DNA of 32,544 nucleotides. Source: an uncultured Acetatifactor sp. GTDB lineage: Bacteria; Bacillota; Clostridia; Lachnospirales; Lachnospiraceae. The translations under genes were made by a program, and so were the position numbers. Each line of letters opens with the position of its first letter. The first letter of the stretch is position 1. A model generated the notes under the pieces. That model was not told where the DNA came from, did no database searches, and was given only the letters and a program-made list of their open reading frames with translations. The stretch is from contig CANQOL010000038.1 in NCBI GenBank assembly GCA_947625475.1, positions 1-32,544 on the forward strand, written 5' to 3'. Shown one piece after another: positions 17,184-24,737 of this stretch.

Positions 17184-18077
17184 TTAATCCTTCATACCGG
17201 ATGTGGTCATGGTCTCCAGCACGTTGCTCTGGCAGATCAGGAAGAATGTGATGGGCACCGCCGCGATGATAAAGGTCACCGCCGCCGCCGCTCCGGCTCT
17301 GGCCACACCGCCTGCCGTGATCTGCTGCAGAGAAAACTGCAGAGGCTTTAACTGCTCATCCCGCAGGAACATGGAACCCGTATTGCCCCACATCTGCTGG
17401 AACTGGAAGATTGCCAGTGTCAGCCAGGCGGGCTTTACGTTGGGCATCACGATCCTCCAGAAGATTCCCCACTCGCTGGCGCCGTCCAGTCTGGCGGACT
17501 CCATCAGGGAGTCGGGGAGCTGCTCCATAAACTGCTTCATCAGGTACAGGCCCATTCCGAAGGACCAGGCCGGCAGGATTAACGCCAGGTAGTTGTTGTT
17601 GATCCCCATCCAGGAAATAATCAGGTACTGAGGGATCTGGGTGACCGTCCAGGAAAACATCATGGACAGCACTACCATGGAGAAGAGAATGTTCTTGGCC
17701 GGGAAGCGGTGCTTTGCCAGGGGATAAGCCGCCAGGGAAGCCACCACCACATGGCCCACCATGCCAAAGCCCGTGATAATGACGGTATTTAATATGTAGC
17801 GGGAGAAGGGGATCCAGGAGTCGTTCATCAGAACGAACAGATCCGAAAAGTTCTCCAGCGTGGGGTGCCGCACAAAGATCTTGGGAGGGAACTGATACAG
17901 TTCATCCAAGGGCTTCAGGGCATTGTTCACAATCATAACCAGAGGCAGGACCATGAACAGACCGCAGATAAACATTAAGACAAACAAAAGGGTGTTGCCC
18001 GCCATGGAGCGGTTGAGCTGCTTTTCCTTCCTGCGGAAGAAGCGTCTTTTTGTTTTGATCGTATCTTTCTTTGCCAC
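17184..18077 (-). CDS. Carbohydrate ABC permease, MalG type (second pair)
   Basis: This 297-residue protein has about six membrane helices and the EAA loop MESARLDGASEWGIFWRIVMP followed by LAIFQF. The C-terminus ITFFLICQSNVLETMTTSGMKD is the usual CUT1 MalG-type ending. The start codon is GTG at 18077, with GGGAG 5 bp upstream; the upstream permease stop TAA directly touches it. A basic N-terminus (KTKRRFFRRKEKQL) precedes the first helix. It forms a heterodimer partner for the MalF-type protein encoded just before. Confidence 0.92.
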   Translation of the reverse strand: MAKKDTIKTKRRFFRRKEKQLNRSMAGNTLLFVLMFICGLFMVLPLVMIVNNALKPLDELYQFPPKIFVRHPTLENFSDLFVLMNDSWIPFSRYILNTVIITGFGMVGHVVVASLAAYPLAKHRFPAKNILFSMVVLSMMFSWTVTQIPQYLIISWMGINNNYLALILPAWSFGMGLYLMKQFMEQLPDSLMESARLDGASEWGIFWRIVMPNVKPAWLTLAIFQFQQMWGNTGSMFLRDEQLKPLQFSLQQITAGGVARAGAAAAVTFIIAAVPITFFLICQSNVLETMTTSGMKD

Positions 18078-19031
18078 TTATTCTCCCACCCTTCCTAAGA
18101 TTTTCTGTACCAGCTTGTTGGTGCCCACCATCAGCAAAAACAGGATGGTGGCGATGGCCGAGGCGTAACCCATGTCAAAACGGGTGGAGCCGTAGTCCAG
18201 AAGGTGCGTCACCACGGTGGCTCCGGCGTAGTTCACGGAGGGGTTGCCCGCCAGGTTGATGGAGATATCCGCCACCGCGAAGGACTGCGTGATCTGCATC
18301 ACGGCGCCGAACATCAGCTGGGGCTTCATGGCCGGCAGGGTCACATACCACAGCTCCTGCCACCGGTTCTTCACCCCGTCCAGGGCGGCCGCCTCGTACA
18401 TGCTCTTGTCCACCGTCTGGAGACCTGCGATGAAGGAAAGGAAGCCGGTTCCAAGGGACAGCCACAGCTGAACCACGATCAGCACGGGCATCACGTACTT
18501 TTCCGTCTGCATCCACAGGATGGGCTCGTTGATGATGTCGAGCTTCAGCAAAATACCGTTTAAGTAGCCGTAACGGTCGCCGGTGAGGATCAGGTTCCAT
18601 ACCAGGTACGCGTTTCCGCAGATGGAGGGCGCGTAGAAGATCAGGGTCAGGAACGCTCTCAGCTTCCCCTTGAACTCATTGATAATCCAGGCAAACAGCA
18701 GGCAGAGCATGTAGCTCACAGGCCCGGTCACCACGGCGAAGATCAAGGTGTTTTTCAGGGAGATCAGGAAAATATCATCCTCCAAAAACAGCTTCACGTA
18801 GTTCTTCCATCCCACGAAGGTGGGCATCTCCAGCATGTTGAAGTAGGTAAAGCTCAGCGCGATGGACATGAGCACCGGCAGCACCGTGAAGAAGAAGAAC
18901 AGGATAAAGTAGGGAGCGATCATAAAATAGGAGGCCTTGTTCCTCACGATCTGATACCGCAAAGTGCTCTGCTTTTTCGCGATGTCCAGAGCTTCCTGGG
19001 ATACTTCGGAGTTTACTGCTTCATTCGCCAT
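18078..19031 (-). CDS. Carbohydrate ABC permease, MalF type (second pair)
   Basis: This 317-residue protein has a hydrophilic N-terminus, helix YFMIAPYFILFFFFTVLPV, and the EAA loop MYEAAALDGVKNRWQELWYV followed by TLPAMKPQL. These are the features of MalF/LacF-type permeases. AGGAGG lies 8 bp before the ATG. It starts 12 bp after the 1010-residue solute-binding protein gene, so the three genes form a complete second import set apart from the ATPase. Confidence 0.92.
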   Translation of the reverse strand: MANEAVNSEVSQEALDIAKKQSTLRYQIVRNKASYFMIAPYFILFFFFTVLPVLMSIALSFTYFNMLEMPTFVGWKNYVKLFLEDDIFLISLKNTLIFAVVTGPVSYMLCLLFAWIINEFKGKLRAFLTLIFYAPSICGNAYLVWNLILTGDRYGYLNGILLKLDIINEPILWMQTEKYVMPVLIVVQLWLSLGTGFLSFIAGLQTVDKSMYEAAALDGVKNRWQELWYVTLPAMKPQLMFGAVMQITQSFAVADISINLAGNPSVNYAGATVVTHLLDYGSTRFDMGYASAIATILFLLMVGTNKLVQKILGRVGE

Positions 19032-19043
19032 ATTCGTTTCCTC

Positions 19044-22000
19044 CTATTCTTCCGCCACCGGCAGGTCAAACTCTTCTCGTTTATAGGTAATCTCATCGTT
19101 CACGTAGATGATCTTATCCATCAGTTCCTCTCTGGGGGTGGCCACCTGAGACCGGCCCGTGCTGGAGGAATCGGTGGTCACGCTGTAGAAGGCGTTGTTC
19201 ACATTACGCCAGGTGTAGTAGCCGCCGGGCACCTGAGGGATTCCCACTACCTGCTCATACTGGCTCATGATCTCCCGATAGTCCCGGATGGGCCAGGAGA
19301 GGTTCGCCAGAGCTTCCAGGTTGGCGGTGGCCACCCGGGCGCTGGCTCCCATCAGGCTCTCCATCTCCCGCCCGTAAAGGGTCTGGGTCTGGGCGTCTGT
19401 CCACCACTTTAAGAACTCCCAGCACTCCTCGGGGTGCTCGGTGTTGGCCATGATGATATCGGCCAGGCCCGTGCTTCCGGTGGCGTGGAGAATGGTCCCA
19501 TCCTCCTGCACATTGCCGGGCACCACGGTGAAGTCCCAGAGGCCCTTGATATCCGGCGCGGACACCTGCAGGTTGTTGTAGGTGGTGTAGTCGGAGATGA
19601 TGATGGGGCACTCACCGGTACGGAAGCGCTCCTCCACGCTGGTGGCCTTATCCAGCTTATAGTCGGTGTAATATTCACAGTACTGCTTGAAGGTCGCCAC
19701 GGCGATATCCGAATCCAGAAGGGAACGGTCTCCGTTCTCGGAGTAGTACTCTCCGCCGTTCTGGAACAGCAGCATGGCGAAGGTCTGCTCGTTGGGCAGC
19801 ATGCCGAACTCCATCTGGTTCTTGGCCAGCACAGTCATGGCTACCTTCACCTCATCCCAGGTGGTGGGAACCTCCAGGCCGATCTCCGCCAGGATATCCT
19901 TGCGGTAGAACATCATGGGGAAGGTCTGGGTCTCCGGCAGGGCGTAGGTGGCGCCGTTGAAGGTAAATGGCACCACGGCGCTCTCGCTGAAGCGTCCGAT
20001 CACCTCCTGGAAGTCGTCAAACTGGGACAGATCCAGCACGGCGTGGCGGATACCGTAGTTCACCGGCGTATCGTTTCCGGTGTTCAGGACGGCTCCGGCG
20101 ATTCCGTTGGTGTTGGCCACCTGGATGGCCACATCCGGGCCTTCCTCCGCCAGGGTGGCCCGCAGCAGCGTATTCATATCCACCAGCTGCACATTCACGT
20201 TGATGCCGGTGGCACTGGTGAAGTTCTCATCGATCAGGGCCTTGATCACGTTGGCCTGGTCACGGCCGGTGCCGATCCACAGGGTGAGCACCGTGCTCCC
20301 GTCCGCGTCGTCGATGGCGTTGCCGATCTGGTTGTAGTCCACAATAAAGGAGTAGAACAGTCTCTGGATCTCGTAGGCCGCCTTGGCGAAGAATCCGGAG
20401 GAAGCAATCTTCTGATGGCTGTCCGGGGAGTAGACCATAATGCGGTCGATCTGCAGAGGCTGGTTGAGCACCTGGGTAATCCAGTTGCCGCAGGCTCTCA
20501 CATTTACCTTGTAGGAGGAAATCACCTCCACGAAGCGCTCCTGATCCTCGATCAGCTCATCCAGCTGATCCTGCATGGTAATCAGGGTGGTGAGCTTGTC
20601 GCTGTTTCTGCCGGCGGTGACCCGCATGGCCTCCAAAGCCTTGTTGATGCCGGTCCTGGCTTCCTCCAGCTCGGCCTTCAATCCGGGGAGGGATGCCTCC
20701 AGCTGATAGTCCCTGTATTTATCGGGGGCCACGCCGGTGATGTAAATGACCTGACGGTAAATGGAGTTCAGCAGCTGAACCGTATTCTGCACGGTGCTGA
20801 CGATGTCGGCCATATCGCCCAGCACCACCTCCATGCGCAGGGTGTGCTTTCCCTCCTCCAGGTAGAAGCAGTAGGGATTCCCCTCCTCATCGGAGAGAAC
20901 CTCCTCCTGCCAGCTCTGCTGATAGCCGAAGCCGTAATCCTCCATCTCGGAGAAAGGCACCACCCCGTCGATGCTGATCCGGCGGCACACATCGATGCCC
21001 CGCACAAAGTTCTGTTTGCAGTAGGCGGATATATTATAGTAGCCGTTCTGGGGCACTTCAAAATCCCACTCGATCCACTGGCCGGCTCCCTGCCAGGAGG
21101 TGCCTCCTATGGTGTTGTTCAGCAGCACCTTGGGGCTGGAGGGATACACGGCGGGAGAGGACTGGTCCTGTCTGGGATAGAGCATCTGGGAGGATGTCTT
21201 GTCGGCGTTCTCCCCCTCAATGCGCACGCTCTTTCCGCTGGTGGCGGTATAGCCCGCCGCGTCCCAGGCCGCCTTGACGGTATCGTAATCCACGGTCTTC
21301 ACGCTGTTGTTCAGTATGATCTCGGAGAGGAGCATGGGCTCTCTCTGGGAGAGGATGGTCAGGGTGTGCTCCCCCGCCTCCAGATACAAAGCCAGAGGCT
21401 CCGTCACATAGCCGTTGCTGTCGTAGAGATAACTCTCCACCCACTCGGGGGCTTCCACCGCCCGGGGCTTCACATCGTTCCCCTGGGTGTCCACCTGCCA
21501 CACCTTGGTGAGGACGCCGTTCTCATCCGGGGCGCTCTGGATCACATTGGTCACCCACACCCGCTTTAACTCCACCAGGGCAAGCTCCCCGTAGGGAAGG
21601 GCCCCGTCCAGGAAAAAGGCCCTCTGGATCTCGGAGCTCTTCCCCTCGATGGGATAATAGATCAGGGAAATGTCGTAAAAGCCGCTTTCCTCCACTTGGA
21701 ACTGGTACTCTACCAGCGCCTGCTCGCCGGTGAGCAGAGCGTCTCCCCCTCCCGGGACATTCTCATAGTTCTCGTAAATCTGAGGTTCGGCGCTGACGCC
21801 CCCCTCCTCGTACCTTACATAGTCCGCCGCGGAAATACGGTACTCTCTGTCAGGGTACACCTGGGGATTCTCCGCCAGGTATTCCTGGTAGCCGGGCACG
21901 GAGGGGTCTATGGAGTAAGTACCCACAAGGTCCTCAAACTCCTCCTGTGTGACGTCGGTGGCAGCCTGGGCGGGCAGCATGGTCTGGGGAGACAGCATGC

Positions 22001-22076
22001 CGGCCGTCAGGGCCAGTGCCAGAAGAAATGCTGTTTTGTTTTTTCTGTTCTTTCTTCTCATACTCTTCTTCTCCAT
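19044..22076 (-). CDS. Large multidomain extracellular solute-binding protein
   Basis: This 1010-residue secreted protein starts with a Sec signal (AFLLALALTAGMLSP..., cleavage near AQA-ATD), and no lipobox cysteine is seen. Two beta-sandwich modules resembling CBM6/35 types follow (about 90-265 and 280-425; for example VRIEGENADKTS, GQWIEWDFEVPQNGYYNISA). A helical coiled-coil-like stretch lies at about 460-540. A family 1 solute-binding domain begins at about 590 (DGSTVLTLWIGTGRDQ). It is roughly twice the usual length. In the CUT1 context it probably binds a polysaccharide fragment and feeds the adjacent permeases. ATG at 22061 (sixth codon) has GGAG 9 bp upstream and may be the true start. 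Confidence 0.85.
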   Translation of the reverse strand: MEKKSMRRKNRKNKTAFLLALALTAGMLSPQTMLPAQAATDVTQEEFEDLVGTYSIDPSVPGYQEYLAENPQVYPDREYRISAADYVRYEEGGVSAEPQIYENYENVPGGGDALLTGEQALVEYQFQVEESGFYDISLIYYPIEGKSSEIQRAFFLDGALPYGELALVELKRVWVTNVIQSAPDENGVLTKVWQVDTQGNDVKPRAVEAPEWVESYLYDSNGYVTEPLALYLEAGEHTLTILSQREPMLLSEIILNNSVKTVDYDTVKAAWDAAGYTATSGKSVRIEGENADKTSSQMLYPRQDQSSPAVYPSSPKVLLNNTIGGTSWQGAGQWIEWDFEVPQNGYYNISAYCKQNFVRGIDVCRRISIDGVVPFSEMEDYGFGYQQSWQEEVLSDEEGNPYCFYLEEGKHTLRMEVVLGDMADIVSTVQNTVQLLNSIYRQVIYITGVAPDKYRDYQLEASLPGLKAELEEARTGINKALEAMRVTAGRNSDKLTTLITMQDQLDELIEDQERFVEVISSYKVNVRACGNWITQVLNQPLQIDRIMVYSPDSHQKIASSGFFAKAAYEIQRLFYSFIVDYNQIGNAIDDADGSTVLTLWIGTGRDQANVIKALIDENFTSATGINVNVQLVDMNTLLRATLAEEGPDVAIQVANTNGIAGAVLNTGNDTPVNYGIRHAVLDLSQFDDFQEVIGRFSESAVVPFTFNGATYALPETQTFPMMFYRKDILAEIGLEVPTTWDEVKVAMTVLAKNQMEFGMLPNEQTFAMLLFQNGGEYYSENGDRSLLDSDIAVATFKQYCEYYTDYKLDKATSVEERFRTGECPIIISDYTTYNNLQVSAPDIKGLWDFTVVPGNVQEDGTILHATGSTGLADIIMANTEHPEECWEFLKWWTDAQTQTLYGREMESLMGASARVATANLEALANLSWPIRDYREIMSQYEQVVGIPQVPGGYYTWRNVNNAFYSVTTDSSSTGRSQVATPREELMDKIIYVNDEITYKREEFDLPVAEE

Positions 22077-22139
22077 CTCTCTATTCTTGATTCCCGTTCT
22101 CCCGAGCGGTAGATTTTTCGTTTCTGTTTTGTGAGCCCT

Positions 22140-22174
22140 GCCCTTGGGCTCATAGCCCTTGGGCTTACAGCCCT
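22140..22174 (-). repeat. 15-bp tandem repeat forming two small hairpins
   Basis: GCCCTTGGGCTCATA (22140-22154) and GCCCTTGGGCTTACA (22155-22169) are followed by a partial GCCCT. On the minus strand they form two successive GGGCT/AGCCC hairpins with 3-base loops. The repeat overlaps the YesL gene stop and lies in the gap before the large solute-binding protein gene; no T-run follows. Confidence 0.75.
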
Positions 22175-22832
22175 AATCATACCAGTTTTTGATGGGCTCC
22201 CCGTCGGGCCCCACCGTCTCCTGGGGCTTTGGCATGTAGGCTTTCATGGCCCTCTCCACCAAAAAGGAGCTGAGGTAGCACCACAGTCCCGGGGTCAGGA
22301 GCACCAGAGGCAGGGGCAGCAGATAAATCTGGGCCAGCACCGTGATGACCAGCCCCGCCGCCAGGGCCAGGGTGATGTACCAAAACCGGACGGACATCAA
22401 AAAGGACAGGATACACAGCTTTCCCAGCTTCAGCTGAAAGCGGGACATGACCGGGAACAGATACAGCCCCACCAGCAGCACCAGCGCTGCCAGCAGCCGC
22501 ACCGCCAGGCGCCACAGGGGGCTCGCCTCCGCCCCGCCCTGGCTGATAATCCTAAGCTCGATCCAAAGGAGCCCCGCCAGCAGCAGGAAGGCCACCGTGC
22601 TCAGCGTACCGTAGCGCAGGTTGTTTTTGTAGCCCCGCCAGAACTCGGTGTGCACATATCCCACCTCCTTGCGCACGCTCTTTACCGTAGTGTAATACAG
22701 CGCCGCGGTGGAGGTCCCTACGGTGATGACGGGCAGACAGCCTATCATCCACAGGATAGTGGCCAGGATCATATTTCCGATGACGGTCATGAACCGGAAG
22801 ATCGGTCCCTCCGCCGAAAAAAACTGGCCCAT
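22173..22832 (-). CDS. YesL-family (DUF624) membrane protein
   Basis: This 219-residue protein has about five hydrophobic helices. Its N-terminal pattern (FFSAEGPIFRFMTVIGNM, LWMIGCLPVITVGTSTAALYY) is characteristic of YesL/DUF624 proteins, which are found beside sugar ABC transporter genes in Firmicutes and have no settled function. The gap to the GH26 stop is a single base, with GGGAGG 6 bp before the ATG, so it is probably translated from the same message as the mannanase. Its C-terminus is charged and cytoplasmic by the positive-inside rule. Confidence 0.88.
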   Translation of the reverse strand: MGQFFSAEGPIFRFMTVIGNMILATILWMIGCLPVITVGTSTAALYYTTVKSVRKEVGYVHTEFWRGYKNNLRYGTLSTVAFLLLAGLLWIELRIISQGGAEASPLWRLAVRLLAALVLLVGLYLFPVMSRFQLKLGKLCILSFLMSVRFWYITLALAAGLVITVLAQIYLLPLPLVLLTPGLWCYLSSFLVERAMKAYMPKPQETVGPDGEPIKNWYD

Positions 22833-22833
22833 C

Positions 22834-24405
22834 CTATTCCTCCCGAAGCGGATAATTTTTCAGATCCGGCAGCTCATCCCTGGTGATCACATGCTCATGC
22901 TCGTAAACCTTTTTCAGCATTTCCTCCTCGGTGTACTGATCGCTCCAGGTGTACAGCTTTTTGTTCTTGGTGACGAACTCCCCGCCCCAGGTGCAGAAGG
23001 AACCCCACATGGAGCCGTCCCGGATGGCCAGGTCCGGATCGAACAGGCACCCGTTCTCGGACATAATCACCATCTTTTTGGCGTCCGTATATTCCAGCAC
23101 GTCCAGATACTTGGCGGTCTGAGGGGTGTAAACCCGCTCCCCGGGGTAAATGTCCTCCCCGATGATGTCCACGTATTCGTCCCCGGGATACCAGTCCTTG
23201 CTCTGGCCGTTCCAGATCCAGATCAGATTGTTGAGGCCCTTTACATTCACCAGCCGGTCGTACATCAGTATGTACAGCTTCTTGTATGCCTCGGCCCCGC
23301 CGGTTCCCCACCAGAACCAGCCGCCGCTGGCCTCATGAAGAGGCCGCCAGAGCACCGGCACGTCCGCCTCCTGCAGGATCTGAAGCTGATCCGCAATGGC
23401 GTCAATGTCGCGCACCAGCAGGTCATACCCCTCCGGATCCTCCCCGTTCATGATCTTGGCCAGATCAATGTCGGTGTATTCTTTATAAAAGGTGGAGAAC
23501 CACTGGCCCGTCACGTACTTTTCCGGGGCGGTCCAGTGCCAGCAGAAGGTGACAATGCCTCCCTCCTCCCAGTACTCCAGGGCGTAATCCGTGGAGTGTC
23601 CCACGGCCCCGTTTGCCACAGAGGTGGGCGAATAGCTGGAGAAATCCAGGCCCAGGATGGCGGGATACTTGCCTCCCGTGGTCTTCCAGATGGTGGCGTT
23701 CTCTGCGCCGTACATACCGCTGTCACAGAACTGTCCGGAAAGGATGTCCTTTCCGTATATATCGCACAGATAGGTCATGAGCCGCTTTGTGTTGGGGGTG
23801 GCGTTGGGATTGACCAGCACCGGATCGATCACCAGGCGCTCCGGATCCAGATCGTCCGCGGGCTTCACCTTCAGGCAGTCCAGCTGGATCCAGCCCCAGT
23901 AGGAGAGCACCTCCACGGTGTGCTGCCCTGCCGTCAGATAAATCCGGCGCAGGATGGAGTCCTGATAGCCTCCTCCCTCCTCCACCACGGCGGTTCCCAT
24001 ATTCTCTCCGTCCACCGAAACATAATTGGCTTTGTAGCCTCCGTCCACGCTCTTGGCCACCAGGTCCAGATCGTAGAACCCCTCCTGGGAGATCTGGATG
24101 GGAACTTTGACGCCGTCACCCTCCTGGGTAAAGCCCTCCACGTAGGTCACATCCCCCTGGGAACCTGTGGAAGCGCCTCCCAGGAGCTCTCCCGACTCGG
24201 CCTCATAGAGCTGCGCCTGGTCCCAGGAATAGACGGCCGGCTGGGCGGCCTCCGAAGAAGCCCCTCCAGACTCTCCCGCAGGCTCTGCCGAGGAGGTCTG
24301 GGCCGAATCCCCGGCGGACTGGGAAACGCTCTCCTTTTCCGCCTGTCCGCAGCCGCTTATGATAAATGTACACGCCAAAATCAGCGCTGCCACTCTTCTC
24401 TTCAT
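22834..24405 (-). CDS. GH26 beta-mannanase lipoprotein with CBM-like module
   Basis: This 523-residue secreted endo-beta-mannanase is attached by a lipobox ISGC (C19). A CBM35/CBM6-like module lies at about 60-185 (YEAESGELLGG, WGWIQLDCLKV), then the GH26 barrel from about 200. Catalytic residues are visible: acid/base E358 in WRPLHEASGGWFWW and nucleophile E450 in MSENG, with CWHW and WIWNGQ also typical. It would cut beta-1,4-mannan at the cell surface. The start at 24405 is chosen because AGAGG lies 9 bp upstream and it gives a clean lipoprotein signal; a longer reading to 24507 runs through the promoter. It heads the minus-strand transport cluster. Confidence 0.93.
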   Translation of the reverse strand: MKRRVAALILACTFIISGCGQAEKESVSQSAGDSAQTSSAEPAGESGGASSEAAQPAVYSWDQAQLYEAESGELLGGASTGSQGDVTYVEGFTQEGDGVKVPIQISQEGFYDLDLVAKSVDGGYKANYVSVDGENMGTAVVEEGGGYQDSILRRIYLTAGQHTVEVLSYWGWIQLDCLKVKPADDLDPERLVIDPVLVNPNATPNTKRLMTYLCDIYGKDILSGQFCDSGMYGAENATIWKTTGGKYPAILGLDFSSYSPTSVANGAVGHSTDYALEYWEEGGIVTFCWHWTAPEKYVTGQWFSTFYKEYTDIDLAKIMNGEDPEGYDLLVRDIDAIADQLQILQEADVPVLWRPLHEASGGWFWWGTGGAEAYKKLYILMYDRLVNVKGLNNLIWIWNGQSKDWYPGDEYVDIIGEDIYPGERVYTPQTAKYLDVLEYTDAKKMVIMSENGCLFDPDLAIRDGSMWGSFCTWGGEFVTKNKKLYTWSDQYTEEEMLKKVYEHEHVITRDELPDLKNYPLREE

Positions 24406-24464
24406 CGCTGAAATCCTCTCTGTATTGTTTAGGTAAAAACAGGCTAAAAATTCTCCGTGTAATA

Positions 24465-24493
24465 ATATTACCATAATCACAAGAAAACTGCAA
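24465..24493 (-). promoter_or_regulatory. Promoter of the GH26 mannan operon
   Basis: On the minus strand TTGCAG (24493-24488) and TAATAT (24470-24465) are spaced by 17 bp, with TGG just before the -10, an extended -10. The transcript would start near 24458 and give a leader of about 50 nt before the GH26 ATG. A second, poorer -10-like TATAAT lies at 24545-24540. Confidence 0.7.
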
Positions 24494-24638
24494 TGCCTTT
24501 TGTACATTTTGTCATAATATACTATTTTGACTTGGACAAATTATACATGTTGCCGGAAAGCCTTCCCTGAAAATTTTACTTTTTGCCCCCGCTCATCCGG
24601 GCAGTTCATCACAATATTTTGTGGTTGTCCCGGTTTAA

Positions 24639-24711
24639 TTTACTAAATTTGCTATTTTGCGGTTCACTGTTTAGCTAAATTTGCTTATATCTTGCTAATT
24701 TTTTAGCTAAA
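24639..24711. promoter_or_regulatory. Three operator-like sites at 32-bp period
   Basis: The palindrome TTTAGCTAAA occurs at 24670-24679 and 24702-24711, and a variant TTTACTAAA at 24639-24647. CTAAA starts at 24643, 24675 and 24707, exactly 32 bp apart, about three helical turns. CTAAATTTGCT is shared by the first two. The array lies upstream of the GH26 promoter in a roughly 330-bp gene-free stretch (24406-24737) that otherwise shows only a CACAA/TTGTG inverted repeat at 24610-24623. It probably binds a regulator encoded elsewhere. Confidence 0.6.
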
Positions 24712-24735
24712 AAAATCCGGGGCGGGAATACCGGG
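24711..24735 (-). terminator. Probable terminator of the SGNH gene
   Basis: On the minus strand, immediately after the SGNH stop codon, a GC-rich segment with CCGG/CCGG and GGGC/GCCC pairing is followed by a T7 run (24717-24711). The stem is short and can fold in more than one way, so strength is uncertain. The T-run merges with the last of the three CTAAA-containing sites. Confidence 0.45.
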
Positions 24736-24737
24736 CC

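Noticed and set aside
19434..21569. 711-codon plus-strand frame opposite the large solute-binding protein
   Set aside because: Composition (His, Val, Gly, Leu) is that of an antisense shadow; the minus-strand reading has signal peptide, domains and a good ribosome site.
22708..24411. 567-codon plus-strand frame opposite the mannanase
   Set aside because: Antisense to GH26 with both catalytic glutamates visible on the other strand.
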